A stretch of DNA of 14,427 nucleotides from Paralactobacillus_A sp963926925 (GCA_963926925.1 CAWUZD010000064.1:1-14427); one strand, 5' to 3'. Positions 1 through 7,601 are shown, numbered from the stretch's first letter. The notes: generated by a model from the letters alone, not told the origin. Translations and numbers: made by a program.

Positions 1-389
1 GGTTAATGGTTGATGCGTTAGATGGTCGTCCTGGCATTTTTTCAGCACGGTTTGCTAAGGATCATGATGATGCCGCTAATAATGCCAAATTATTAAAAGA
101 ATTAGCAAATGTTCCGGCTGATCAGCGGACGGCTACATTCCATACTACTATTGTGTTAGCACGGCCACATCAACCTGAAAATGATTTGGTCGTGCAAGGC
201 GAACTCCACGGGATGATTTTGACAGCACCACGTGGTAATGATGGCTTTGGTTATGATCCATTATTTTATGTTCCTAAAATTGATAAGACCTTAGCACAAT
301 TAACGCCTGATCAAAAGAATGCGATTAGCCATCGTGGTAATGCCATGCGGGCTTTAGAAAAAGTTTGGCAACAATGGTGGCAAGCGTAA
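1..389 (+). CDS. rdgB: RdgB/HAM1 family XTP/dITP diphosphatase, C-terminal part (5' end outside window)
   Basis: Hydrolyses non-canonical purine triphosphates (XTP, dITP, ITP) to monophosphate and pyrophosphate in the cytoplasm, keeping them out of DNA. The reading frame is open to the left edge, with the first whole codon at base 3, so about 70 residues including the catalytic Asp of the D-S-G motif are missing. Family marks are visible: VDALDGRPG followed by SAR near the left edge, the nucleobase-pocket motif GNDGFGYDPLF (about 78-88 counted from the ATG at base 6) and the late SHRG motif (108-111). The ATG at base 6 is internal, since a Leu codon precedes it exactly as in the family's G-L-x-V-D-A stretch. 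The length to the stop agrees with a normal protein of about 195-200 residues. The gene converges on the mscS-type gene and shares a hairpin with it. Family assignment is firm. Confidence 0.93.
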   Translation, partial: LMVDALDGRPGIFSARFAKDHDDAANNAKLLKELANVPADQRTATFHTTIVLARPHQPENDLVVQGELHGMILTAPRGNDGFGYDPLFYVPKIDKTLAQLTPDQKNAISHRGNAMRALEKVWQQWWQA

Positions 390-390
390 T

Positions 391-422
391 AAAAACGCAA
401 CCTTTAAGGTTGCGTTTTTTTT
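391..422. terminator. Bidirectional hairpin between rdgB and mscS
   Basis: The arms are AAAAACGCAACC (391-402) and GGTTGCGTTTTT (408-419), a perfect 12-bp stem with a 5-base loop. A T run continues to 422 on the plus strand, and the A run at 391-395 gives a U run for minus-strand transcripts. The stop codon of the mscS-type gene lies in the T run at 421-423. Confidence 0.88.
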
Positions 423-1260
423 AGTTTTCATTATTAGTAGCTGAGGTAGGAATGGTAATGCCAGCTGCATTTAAACGGGCAAGATATGCTTGTAAAAAGA
501 TACTTTGAATATTACTTTGGGTGCCATTTTCAACATACATTAATACTTGAAAAACGAGTTCACCATCACCTAAGTCTTTAATACCAAGAATTGTTGGTCC
601 ACTTTTAATTTCAGGATGTTGGGGTTTTAATGTTTTATTAACATCCTGGACGAGTTGATTAATTTGTTCAAGGTCACTATTTGGAAAAATATGTAAATTA
701 ATTAAAACGCGCATGTCATTACGGGAGTGGTTACTAACAATCGCAATACTACGGTTAGGGATGAAGTTTAAGGTGCCATCAGCACTACGCACTTGCGTTG
801 TCCGTAATCCCATTGCTGAAATGGTGCCTGAAATATTATTAATGGTAACATTATCACCAACATCAAATTGTTGTTCCATAAGGATAAAAAAGCCATTAAT
901 AATATCTTTCACAAAACCTTGTGCACCAAATCCAATTGCTAAACTGAAAATTCCAGCACCAGCAATTAATGTTCCCACTGGAACACCAAGAATTGATAAG
1001 AACCAGTATAAGTAAAAGAAAATCATCAAATAGGCAAAAGCGTTATGAGTTAGGGTTTTGATGGTTTGTAAGCGCCCATTGGTATTAACTTTGCTAGCGA
1101 ATAGGCGGGGAATTAAGCGGTCACCGATATGTTTTAAGATAATGAATAAAATTGAAAGAATCAAAATTTGAAAAACTATTTTAAAAAGATGATCACCTAG
1201 TTGTTGCAGTTTGCTTTGATTAATGTATTTTTGCCATGAAACTAAAAATAATAAGTGCAT
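421..1260 (-). CDS. mscS: MscS-family small-conductance mechanosensitive channel
   Basis: Membrane channel that opens under high tension on osmotic downshock and releases solutes. The 279 residues are close to the small MscS form such as B. subtilis YkuT. Hydrophobic segments lie at about 25-43 and 74-92, and the pore helix at about 94-127 is rich in Gly and Ala (GAGIFSLAIGFGAQGFVKD). The beta-domain signature follows: FDVGDNVTI, GTISAMGLRTTQVRSADG and FIPNRSI (132-172). The soluble alpha/beta domain fills the rest. The ATG is preceded by GAGGG seven bases upstream. A TATAAT lies upstream on the minus strand (1298 to 1293), but without a good -35 box. The gene is alone on its strand, divergent from ytxG. 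Nothing is truncated. The fold is certain; the ion selectivity and gating threshold cannot be read from sequence. Confidence 0.93.
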   Translation of the reverse strand: MHLLFLVSWQKYINQSKLQQLGDHLFKIVFQILILSILFIILKHIGDRLIPRLFASKVNTNGRLQTIKTLTHNAFAYLMIFFYLYWFLSILGVPVGTLIAGAGIFSLAIGFGAQGFVKDIINGFFILMEQQFDVGDNVTINNISGTISAMGLRTTQVRSADGTLNFIPNRSIAIVSNHSRNDMRVLINLHIFPNSDLEQINQLVQDVNKTLKPQHPEIKSGPTILGIKDLGDGELVFQVLMYVENGTQSNIQSIFLQAYLARLNAAGITIPTSATNNEN

Positions 1261-1343
1261 AATTATCCCTCTGCATAATATTAATTGAGTAAATTATAAC
1301 CTAAAAATCTGACGATATTTATTTAAATTGCTAGGGCTTCTAA

Positions 1344-1372
1344 TTGAATGCAGTTGTGATTAATGTTATTCT
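1344..1372 (+). promoter_or_regulatory. Probable promoter of ytxG-ytxH
   Basis: TTGAAT (1344-1349), a 17-base spacer and TATTCT (1367-1372), with a TG one base before the -10 box (extended -10). It lies 33 bases before the ytxG start in the divergent 145-base region 1261-1405. No other structure is apparent there. Confidence 0.55.
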
Positions 1373-1405
1373 AAAGTTAATTAAAGGTGAGGAGGTTATT
1401 AATAG

Positions 1406-1819
1406 ATGACGGTTGGTGAGATTTCAGCGTTAATTGCCGCGATCGCCTTTCTTTTTATTGCCTTTGCTATTGTATTTGTATTAGTACGATCTGCGCGTGT
1501 AGTAAAAGAATTGCAAACGACCGTAACTGAAGCAAATGCAAGTGTCAAATCCATTACCAATGATGTTAATGTGTTATCTAATGAAGTTGAAGATTTATTA
1601 ACTAAGACTAATACATTACTCGCTGATGTTAATGGCAAGATGACTGATTTGAATCCTGTCTTCACAGCAATGGGTAAACTTGGTAAAAGTGTTTCTGATT
1701 TAAATGATTCAAGTCGTCATTTGGTAACAAACATTAAGAGTATTGGTAAGACAAGTGCGAAAGCATCTTTAGCAGCGCGGGCTGTGAAGGTGTTAAGAAA
1801 GAAAAAAACACAAGAATAG
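1406..1819 (+). CDS. ytxG: DUF948 family membrane-anchored protein (YtxG-like)
   Basis: A 137-residue protein with one N-terminal membrane helix at about 6-27 (ALIAAIAFLFIAFAIVFVLV), then a long polar helical region (30-125) with repeated Thr/Asn/Val/Leu heptads, and a basic end (KVLRKKKTQE). This is the plan of DUF948 proteins such as B. subtilis YtxG; their molecular role is not known. GGAGG (1391-1395) lies ten bases before the ATG. The stop is followed after 13 bases by ytxH, forming a two-gene operon as in the B. subtilis ytxGHJ operon. From general knowledge, that operon is general-stress controlled and lies near ccpA, which fits the neighbourhood here. Assignment is good; function is unproven. 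Confidence 0.85.
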   Translation: MTVGEISALIAAIAFLFIAFAIVFVLVRSARVVKELQTTVTEANASVKSITNDVNVLSNEVEDLLTKTNTLLADVNGKMTDLNPVFTAMGKLGKSVSDLNDSSRHLVTNIKSIGKTSAKASLAARAVKVLRKKKTQE

Positions 1820-1832
1820 GAGCGATATAACT

Positions 1833-2339
1833 ATGGCAAAAAAGAATCATTTCTTTTTAGGATTTATTTTAGGAGGAATGTCTGCTTTAGCAGCAACATA
1901 TTTAATGACTCCCGAAACTGGTAAAGAATTAAAGGATAAGATTAGTGGCAAAGCACAAGACTTAAAAGATCGTGCTTTAAACTACTACAATGAAATTAAT
2001 GAAGCTGCCGATGAAGCTTCCCAAGAAATTGCTGAAGCTGGTGCTGAAGCAAAAGAAAACCTTAATGAAGTAGCTAATGACATTGATAGTCAATTAGACA
2101 ATGATAATGACACAATGCGCACTAACATGAATGACGATAAGGACTTTGACAATATCGTTATTGATGGTAAGAGTGCTTTTGGCGAAGCTAAAGATAAAGA
2201 TGGCAGTGCTGTTAGTGCTGAAGCAAGTGAAGCAGCAAGTGCTAATGCATCTGCAGCAACTGAAGCTGTTAAAACAGAAGAAGCAGTAACTGACTCACAA
2301 GTTGAAAGTGACGATGCTGATGCCCTTAACAAATTCTAA
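1833..2339 (+). CDS. ytxH: YtxH-like membrane-anchored protein with long acidic tail
   Basis: 168 residues. The YtxH (gas vesicle GvpP-like) domain covers about 1-60: a hydrophobic stretch FFLGFILGGMSALAATYLM (7-25), then the typical P-x-T/S-G-K-E-L-K-D-K-I turn and an amphipathic helix. From about 60 the chain is acidic and low in complexity, rich in Ala, Glu, Asp and Ser. It holds one ordered-looking motif, DFDNIVIDGKSAFGEAKD at about 104-121. GGAG lies shortly before the ATG, and the gene sits 13 bases after ytxG. A 15-bp hairpin ends the operon. Family members are linked to stress or envelope functions but no activity is known. The tail may be a flexible spacer; that is inference. Confidence 0.84.
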   Translation: MAKKNHFFLGFILGGMSALAATYLMTPETGKELKDKISGKAQDLKDRALNYYNEINEAADEASQEIAEAGAEAKENLNEVANDIDSQLDNDNDTMRTNMNDDKDFDNIVIDGKSAFGEAKDKDGSAVSAEASEAASANASAATEAVKTEEAVTDSQVESDDADALNKF

Positions 2340-2355
2340 AAATAATTAATTAAGA

Positions 2356-2393
2356 AAAAACGCGCTAAGAATTTTCTTAGCGCGTTTTTATTT
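2356..2393. terminator. Bidirectional hairpin between ytxH and pepQ
   Basis: Perfect 15-bp stem: AAAAACGCGCTAAGA (2356-2370), loop ATTT, and TCTTAGCGCGTTTTT (2375-2389). A T-rich run follows on the plus strand and the A run at the left gives the U run for pepQ transcripts. The pepQ stop codon is at 2399. Confidence 0.92.
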
Positions 2394-2398
2394 TGGAA

Positions 2399-3505
2399 TT
2401 ATTTTGCGTCAATGTAACGTAATGCTTTGCTAGTATGAGTAAATGGTTCACAACCATCATTTGTGACATGCACACAATCTTCAATTCGTACGCCAGCTAC
2501 ACCGGGAATATAAATACCAGGTTCAATTGAGAAGCACATTCCTGGTTGTAATTCCATATTATTGCCCGCCATAATTGATGGGAATTCATGCGTTGACGTA
2601 CCAATACCATGACCAAGACGGTGAATGAAGTATTCGCCATAACCAGCCTTAGTAATGATATCACGGGCAACTTTATCTAGTTCAGCTGCGGTAATACCAG
2701 GTTTAACAGCAGCTTGTGCTGTTTGTTGAGCTTCTAAACAAATCTTGTAAATTTCTAAAGCTTTATCGCTAGGTTTACCATAAGCCACTGTCCGTGTTGC
2801 ATCACTCATATAACCTTGATGCACAGTTCCAAGGTCAAATAAGACTAATTCGTTTGGTTGAATTTTAGTAGTTGCTTTAGGTCCGCCATGAGGATCAGCT
2901 GCATCAACACCAGCTTGAACGATGGTGTCAAAACTCATTTTCATGACGCCTTTTTTCATGAGGGCATATTCAATTTCAGCAACGATGTCTTGTTCACTGC
3001 GACCAGTTTGTAAAGCATTAAAACCAACTTCAAAAGCATAATCAGCTTCACGACCAGCTGCTTCCATAATTTTAATTTCATCTGGAGTTTTAATTAACTT
3101 TTGTTGTTCAATAAATTTGGAAACATTAACAGGAAATTCAGCATCTGGAAATTGCTTTTTAATCGCTTCATAGCGTTCAACTGATAAGTTATCCTTTTCA
3201 ATGCCCCATTTAACAGGATTGGTAATGTGTTTAATATGATCAGCAATTAATGCAAATGGATCTTCATGGTCTAAATAGCCATAGACAGGATAAGGCCAAT
3301 TAGTTTGTTTAACTGCATCAACTTCTAGTTGTGGAGTGAATAAGAAAGGTTCATGATTCGGAAAAACGAATAAAGCTAAAATCCGTTCTTCGGGTTCACT
3401 GTAAAAACCACTAAAATATTGAATATTAGTTGGATCGCTAATATAAACGATATCTAAATGTTGCTCATTAACCCAACTTTGTAATTGTTTTAAGTGTTCA
3501 TTCAT
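2399..3505 (-). CDS. pepQ: Xaa-Pro dipeptidase PepQ (prolidase, M24 family)
   Basis: Cytoplasmic metallopeptidase that splits X-Pro dipeptides, the last step in using proline-rich (for example casein) peptides. The N-terminal creatinase-like domain covers about 1-120 and the pitta-bread M24 domain about 135-368. The five metal ligands are visible: Asp224 in LFDLGT, Asp235 in SDATRT, His299 in HRLGHGIG, Glu328 in SIEPGIY and Glu342 in GVRIEDC. The start is set at 3505, giving 368 residues, the same length as L. delbrueckii PepQ. An in-frame ATG nine bases earlier (3514-3512) directly abuts the AGGAGG and is too close to be used. The gene is divergent from ccpA, as is usual in lactobacilli, with cre-like sites between, so catabolite control is likely. 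No anomaly seen. Confidence 0.95.
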   Translation of the reverse strand: MNEHLKQLQSWVNEQHLDIVYISDPTNIQYFSGFYSEPEERILALFVFPNHEPFLFTPQLEVDAVKQTNWPYPVYGYLDHEDPFALIADHIKHITNPVKWGIEKDNLSVERYEAIKKQFPDAEFPVNVSKFIEQQKLIKTPDEIKIMEAAGREADYAFEVGFNALQTGRSEQDIVAEIEYALMKKGVMKMSFDTIVQAGVDAADPHGGPKATTKIQPNELVLFDLGTVHQGYMSDATRTVAYGKPSDKALEIYKICLEAQQTAQAAVKPGITAAELDKVARDIITKAGYGEYFIHRLGHGIGTSTHEFPSIMAGNNMELQPGMCFSIEPGIYIPGVAGVRIEDCVHVTNDGCEPFTHTSKALRYIDAK

Positions 3506-3514
3506 AATAAACAT

Positions 3515-3520
3515 CCTCCT
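3515..3520 (-). promoter_or_regulatory. Ribosome binding site deciding the pepQ start
   Basis: AGGAGG on the minus strand. Spacing is nine bases to the ATG at 3505 but zero to the ATG at 3514. The shorter protein is therefore the likely product. Confidence 0.8.
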
Positions 3521-3557
3521 TTAAAATTAATTATATCGAATTAATCTAATAATTAAT

Positions 3558-3586
3558 ATAATATGATTGCGTAAATTATTTATAAA
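3558..3586 (-). promoter_or_regulatory. Candidate pepQ promoter
   Basis: TTTATA (3586-3581), a 17-base spacer and TATTAT (3563-3558) on the minus strand. The -35 box overlaps the first cre-like site. A second TATAAT closer to the gene (3535-3530) has no good -35 box and would start the RNA almost at the ribosome site. The region is very AT-rich, so chance matches are easy. Confidence 0.35.
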
Positions 3587-3595
3587 ACGCTTGCA
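3582..3595. promoter_or_regulatory. cre-like site 1 (CcpA operator) between pepQ and ccpA
   Basis: ATAAAACGCTTGCA compared with the cre consensus TGWAARCGYTWWCA: the central AA-R-CG-Y-T core and the last CA match, with three mismatches, two of them in the first two bases. It overlaps candidate promoter boxes on both strands, so a bound CcpA could affect both genes. Confidence 0.5.
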
Positions 3596-3619
3596 TTATA
3601 AATACGCATTTGATAAGTT
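3591..3619 (+). promoter_or_regulatory. Weak candidate ccpA promoter
   Basis: TTGCAT (3591-3596), a 17-base spacer and TAAGTT (3614-3619), preceded by TG at 3611-3612 (extended -10). The -10 box itself is poor. A TAAAAT at 3619-3624 is an alternative -10 box. RNA would start near 3626, leaving a leader of about 57 bases that holds cre-like site 2. Confidence 0.3.
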
Positions 3620-3639
3620 AAAATTGAAAACTAATGAAA

Positions 3640-3653
3640 ATAAATCGCTTTCA
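3640..3653. promoter_or_regulatory. cre-like site 2 upstream of ccpA
   Basis: ATAAATCGCTTTCA: the right half CGCTTTCA fits the cre consensus fully, and the left half has three mismatches. It lies 30 bases before the ccpA ATG, probably downstream of the RNA start, where bound CcpA would act as a roadblock and give autoregulation. Confidence 0.42.
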
Positions 3654-3682
3654 TAATTTAGTTTTTAGAAGGAGATGAAAAA

Positions 3683-4693
3683 ATGGAAAAACAGAGTATC
3701 ACAATTTATGATGTAGCACGGGAAGCAGGCGTCTCAATGGCAACAGTTTCACGGGTAGTGAATGGTAATCCGAATGTTAAGGATGCTACCCGGCAAAAAG
3801 TTCTTGATGTTATTGAAAAGCTTGATTATCGTCCTAATGCAGTTGCGCGTGGTTTAGCAAGTAAGAAGACAACTACTGTTGGGGTTATTATTCCTGATGT
3901 AACTAATGTTTACTTTTCATCATTAGCCCGGGGGATTGATGATGTTGCCGCAATGTATAAGTATAATATCATTTTGGCTAACTCTGATGAAAGTTACCAA
4001 AAAGAAATGCATGTTTTAAATACATTACTTGCTAAACAAGTTGATGGCATTATTTACCTTGGTCATATGTTAGCTGATGATGTTCGGCAAGCCTTTATGC
4101 GTTCCCGGACACCAGTTATTTTAGCCGGTGCGATTGATCCAAGTGCACAAATTGGTAGTGTTAATATTGATTATGTTGAAGCAACCCAAACAGCAACTAA
4201 TCAATTGATTAAAACTGGTAATACCCGCATTGCTTTAGTAACTGGTGGTTTGAAACAACCAATTAATAGTCAATACCGGTTGAAAGGTTACCAGGCTGCT
4301 TTGAATGATGCTGGCATTCCCTATGATAAGAATTTGGTTTTTGAAACTGAATATAGTTATGATGCTGGTTTGAAAGTATGGAGCCAAATTAAGGCTGCAG
4401 GTGCTACGGCTGCAATGGTCGGGGATGACGAATTAGCCATTGGTATTCTTGATGGTGCCATTGATGATGGGGTGAAGATTCCTGATGATTTTGAAATCAT
4501 CACCAGCAATAATACTAAATTGACTAAGATGGTTCGCCCACAATTAACTTCAATTTCACAACCTTTGTATGATATTGGTGCCGTTGCCATGCGGTTATTA
4601 ACTAAGGTAATGAATAAGGAAGAAGTTACTAATAATACTATTTTGTTACCATATGGTATTGTTGATCGTGGTTCTACTAAGAAAATTAAGTAA
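3683..4693 (+). CDS. ccpA: Catabolite control protein A (LacI/GalR family regulator)
   Basis: Global regulator of carbon use. With HPr phosphorylated at Ser46 as partner it binds cre sites and represses or activates genes according to sugar supply. The 336 residues match the family. The helix-turn-helix is at about 6-25 (ITIYDVAREAGVSMATVSRV), followed by the hinge helix with YRPNAVARGLA (about 49-59), which inserts into the minor groove. The periplasmic-binding-protein-like core starts at TVGVIIPDVTN (about 65-75) and ends with the conserved PYGIVDRGST. AAGGAG lies eight bases before the ATG. Position divergent from pepQ and near ytxGH is typical and separates CcpA from other LacI family members. 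A strong hairpin follows, so it is probably monocistronic. Two cre-like sites upstream suggest autoregulation (inference). Confidence 0.96.
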   Translation: MEKQSITIYDVAREAGVSMATVSRVVNGNPNVKDATRQKVLDVIEKLDYRPNAVARGLASKKTTTVGVIIPDVTNVYFSSLARGIDDVAAMYKYNIILANSDESYQKEMHVLNTLLAKQVDGIIYLGHMLADDVRQAFMRSRTPVILAGAIDPSAQIGSVNIDYVEATQTATNQLIKTGNTRIALVTGGLKQPINSQYRLKGYQAALNDAGIPYDKNLVFETEYSYDAGLKVWSQIKAAGATAAMVGDDELAIGILDGAIDDGVKIPDDFEIITSNNTKLTKMVRPQLTSISQPLYDIGAVAMRLLTKVMNKEEVTNNTILLPYGIVDRGSTKKIK

Positions 4694-4738
4694 AAAATAA
4701 ACTCGTTATTATTAATTAATAACGAGTTTATTTTTTTG
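4694..4738. terminator. Bidirectional hairpin between ccpA and the penicillin-binding protein gene
   Basis: Perfect 17-bp stem: AAATAAACTCGTTATTA (4695-4711), a 5-base loop and TAATAACGAGTTTATTT (4717-4733), followed by more T. It starts just after the ccpA stop and ends 10 bases before the end of the convergent gene. Confidence 0.92.
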
Positions 4739-4747
4739 TGCTTTTTT

Positions 4748-7447
4748 TTATTGAATCAAATTAGCATTGAGATTAGCATTATTAGCTAATGTGCCAGCAG
4801 TAGTAGCATTATCAACGCCTTGGGTTTGATTAGTAACGGTTGAATCATTCGTAGTGGTATTTTCATTTTGATTCTGCGTAGCACCTTCTTGAGCGGTTTG
4901 ATTACTACTTGCACTGTATGTTTTACCATCCTTAGTCATGACACCGTAGTTATCACCACTAGCAAGACCATAGTAATTATCCCAGAATTTTTTGTAATTG
5001 CTGGTGCTACCACCAATCCCAAAGTTATAACTTAAAGCTGGCGCGCTGAGGTCATTACCATAAGCAGTTGTCTTTTCACCAGTTACCTTATGCTTTTCAC
5101 CACCGAATTCAATTTCACCAGGTAGTGTTCCTGTTAACTTCAATACTGAAGAACTAGTTACGGCACTTGGCTTCTTCCGTTTCTGATTGAGTCCGAGGAT
5201 GCTAGGATCTTCTTCGTAAACATCATTCATTAACTGTGCCCAGTAGTTAACATTAGTATTACTACTATCTTCAGGAAGGTTATATGAACTACCCCAGTTG
5301 TTATCGTAACCAATCCATGATGCTAAGGTAACAGTTGGTGTGCTTGCGATAAACCAAATATCCTTGTAATCGTTAGAAGTACCAGTCTTACCAACAATTG
5401 TCTTGGCACTGAATGATAATTCTGATGGGAGGGCGGCAGCAGTCCCGTCAGTAATAACACTGTGCATCATGTTACTCATAATCCAAGCAGTTGCTGGTGA
5501 GAATACTTGCGTTGTTTTAGCTTGATGTTGATAGATTACTTTACCATTTGGATCAACAATCTTGGTAATGTAATATGGATCACACCGTTTCCCACCATTT
5601 GAGAAGGTCGTGAAGGCACTTGCCATTTGGGTAACACTTAAACCATTATCCAAACCACCAAGGGCTGAACCAAGTTTATTGTATTCAGAATTAGTTAATG
5701 GGACGCCAAGTTTTTCCATATAAGGTTTAACGTTAACTGATTGTAAGACCTTTTGATATAAGTTAACAGCTGGTAAGTTATATGAATTAGCAAGGGCACT
5801 CCGTGCGGAAATAAATTTATTCTGAATAATGTTGCCATAGTCAGTTGGTTCGTAAGCCTTTTTGCTCGTACCTTTATTGAAGTTCTTCTTGAAGTCAGCG
5901 AGCATGGTTTGACTAGTGATTAATTTATTTTCAATCGCTGGTCCATAAACTAACAATGGTTTAATTGATGAACCAGGTTGTCGGAGGGTATTAATGTGGT
6001 TGACATAATTAGTTGAGCCATCGTACTTAATACCACCAACGAATGAAATAATCGCACCGGTTTGGTTATCAATGAGAACACTACCATTTTGAACGTGTTC
6101 AGTTTCGGTCTTTTCTTCACCCGTTGTTTCATCAACATAACTAACTTGATGGGATGAACCAAATGAAGGACCAGCTTGTTTAGCTGTTTCTTGCATTTGA
6201 TCGTAAATATCCTTATTGAAAGTTGTGTAAACACGGTAATCTTTTTGGTGCATTAATGAAATTGCTTGGGTGAGGTACTTTTGGTTAATACCTTTATCAC
6301 TATTAAATTGCTTATCACTAACGCCGGCTTCATTAGCAAGGTTTTCGGCAATGATTTGTTCAGCTTGTGGCACAACCATGTTATAAATATATGGATATTT
6401 AATAGATGTGGTGGTACTTGCTTTGCCTTTCTTAAGGAATTCCTTCTTTAAGTCAACTTTTCGCGCATCATTATATTGTTGTTTCGTGATTTGTTTATCA
6501 CGATACATCCGGAACAATACTAACCGTTCACGGGTAATACCAGCTTGTAGTTCTTTATCACTCTTTAAAGTACCATTTTGTTTGAAAGGTGTGTAATAGA
6601 ACGGACTCTGTGGTAAGCCAGCAATGAAGGCAGCTTCTGGCAATGTTAAGTCATTCGCAGATTTACCAAAAATACCGCGAGCAGCAGCTTCAACGCCACC
6701 AATATTTTCACCCTTGTTGTTTCGACCAAAAGGTGCAGCATTTAGGTAAGCTTGTAAAATTTCATCTTTAGAGAAGTACTTATTAACCCGCAATGCTAGT
6801 AGAATTTCAACGGCTTTACGCTTAAATGTTTCTTGAGAATTTAATAATTGCATTTTGACTAATTGCTGGGTTAATGTAGAACCACCTGTTTGTGTTCCTA
6901 AACCAGTTACTGCAGAAATAAGGGCACGAATAATTGCTTTAGGCATGACACCATCATTTTGATAGAAGTATTCATCTTCAGTAGCAATAATTGCCTTGGT
7001 TAACCATGGTGACATTTGGTCTAAAGATACTTTTTCACGGACAATGTCAGTTGGCAAAGTAGCAATGTGTTGCTTGTCAGTGAAGTAAAAAGTTGCTGAC
7101 TCATCAACGGCATTAATTTGTTGCTTCATTAATTTATAAGAAGGGATGGCTTCTTTATGAATAATTGAAGCAAAGTAACCAATGCCCAACCCAATAAAGA
7201 GCGTAAATAAAATTAGGCCAAAGGAAACAATATGTAAAATAACGCTCTTAAGGGTTTCCATTGTAACATTTAAATAAAAAGCATTATCATAATGTTGGTG
7301 TTGCTTTTTAGTATGATGATTACGCTGGAGGCGTGTTTTAGGTTGGCGTAGGTCATCAATCCGTTGTTGCATATTAGCAACGCATTGTTGCCAAAATTGG
7401 TTAATTTTTTGAATTAACTTATGAAATCTATTATTAGATGATCGCAA
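4748..7447 (-). CDS. Bifunctional class A penicillin-binding protein (glycosyltransferase plus transpeptidase)
   Basis: Polymerises lipid II and cross-links peptidoglycan at the outer face of the membrane. Residues 1-66 form a basic cytoplasmic part rich in Gln and His; a membrane helix follows at about 67-95. The GT51 domain (about 120-300) shows EDEYFY with catalytic Glu157, GGSTLTQQLVK (188-198) and the RKAVEILLALRVNKYF region (210-225). The transpeptidase domain shows SSIK with nucleophile Ser493, SYN (555-557) and KTGT (687-690). After about 770 the tail becomes rich in Asn, Thr, Gln and Ser (850-899). The 899 residues are long for the family (about 720-800), mainly because of the tail. 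The start is TTG, supported by AAAGGTGG seven bases upstream; the first in-frame ATG (residue 26) has no such support. It looks like the PBP1B/PBP2a subgroup; I do not assign a symbol. Confidence 0.93.
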   Translation of the reverse strand: MRSSNNRFHKLIQKINQFWQQCVANMQQRIDDLRQPKTRLQRNHHTKKQHQHYDNAFYLNVTMETLKSVILHIVSFGLILFTLFIGLGIGYFASIIHKEAIPSYKLMKQQINAVDESATFYFTDKQHIATLPTDIVREKVSLDQMSPWLTKAIIATEDEYFYQNDGVMPKAIIRALISAVTGLGTQTGGSTLTQQLVKMQLLNSQETFKRKAVEILLALRVNKYFSKDEILQAYLNAAPFGRNNKGENIGGVEAAARGIFGKSANDLTLPEAAFIAGLPQSPFYYTPFKQNGTLKSDKELQAGITRERLVLFRMYRDKQITKQQYNDARKVDLKKEFLKKGKASTTTSIKYPYIYNMVVPQAEQIIAENLANEAGVSDKQFNSDKGINQKYLTQAISLMHQKDYRVYTTFNKDIYDQMQETAKQAGPSFGSSHQVSYVDETTGEEKTETEHVQNGSVLIDNQTGAIISFVGGIKYDGSTNYVNHINTLRQPGSSIKPLLVYGPAIENKLITSQTMLADFKKNFNKGTSKKAYEPTDYGNIIQNKFISARSALANSYNLPAVNLYQKVLQSVNVKPYMEKLGVPLTNSEYNKLGSALGGLDNGLSVTQMASAFTTFSNGGKRCDPYYITKIVDPNGKVIYQHQAKTTQVFSPATAWIMSNMMHSVITDGTAAALPSELSFSAKTIVGKTGTSNDYKDIWFIASTPTVTLASWIGYDNNWGSSYNLPEDSSNTNVNYWAQLMNDVYEEDPSILGLNQKRKKPSAVTSSSVLKLTGTLPGEIEFGGEKHKVTGEKTTAYGNDLSAPALSYNFGIGGSTSNYKKFWDNYYGLASGDNYGVMTKDGKTYSASSNQTAQEGATQNQNENTTTNDSTVTNQTQGVDNATTAGTLANNANLNANLIQ

Positions 7448-7454
7448 GTTAAAA

Positions 7455-7462
7455 CCACCTTT
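7455..7462 (-). promoter_or_regulatory. Ribosome binding site supporting the TTG start of the penicillin-binding protein
   Basis: AAAGGTGG on the minus strand, seven bases before the TTG at 7447-7445. It pairs with the 16S tail in all but one position and decides the non-ATG start. Confidence 0.75.
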
Positions 7463-7488
7463 ATTATTTTTACGTATAATCGAGATAA

Positions 7489-7517
7489 ATTATATTATAT
7501 GTTAACTTTAGGAACAA
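7489..7517 (-). promoter_or_regulatory. Promoter of the penicillin-binding protein gene
   Basis: TTGTTC (7517-7512), a 17-base spacer and a perfect TATAAT (7494-7489) on the minus strand. RNA would start near 7482, giving a leader of about 35 bases. Confidence 0.7.
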
Positions 7518-7572
7518 GGATGATGAAAAATCAATCTTTTTATATAAATTTATCTTTTGATAGTATCCATCA

Positions 7573-7601
7573 TACCGAATGAAAAGGGTTTATGCTATAC
7601 T
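7573..7601 (+). promoter_or_regulatory. Extended -10 promoter of pepV
   Basis: TATGCTATACT (7591-7601) is a good extended -10 element (TG, one base, TATACT). The -35 position (TACCGA, 7573-7578) is poor, as is common with extended -10 promoters. The leader to the pepV start is about 60 bases. The 221-base divergent region 7448-7668 holds nothing else I can support. Confidence 0.65.

Noticed and set aside
713..1015. 100-codon open frame opposite the mscS-type gene
   Set aside because: Antisense to a clear conserved protein, no ribosome site, no recognisable domain.
1399..1665. Open frame opposite ytxG
   Set aside because: Mirror of the coding bias of ytxG; no ribosome site and no domain.
3503..3514. 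Earlier in-frame ATG for pepQ, adding Met-Phe-Ile
   Set aside because: It directly abuts the AGGAGG; the next ATG has correct nine-base spacing and gives the usual 368 residues.
5950..6596. Three open frames inside the penicillin-binding protein gene, two of them antisense
   Set aside because: All lie within a domain-supported gene and look like random translations; no start signals.
7520..7582. Tiny open frame after AAGGA in the pbp-pepV divergent region
   Set aside because: About 20 codons, the ribosome site is too close to the ATG, and it lies across the promoters of both flanking genes.
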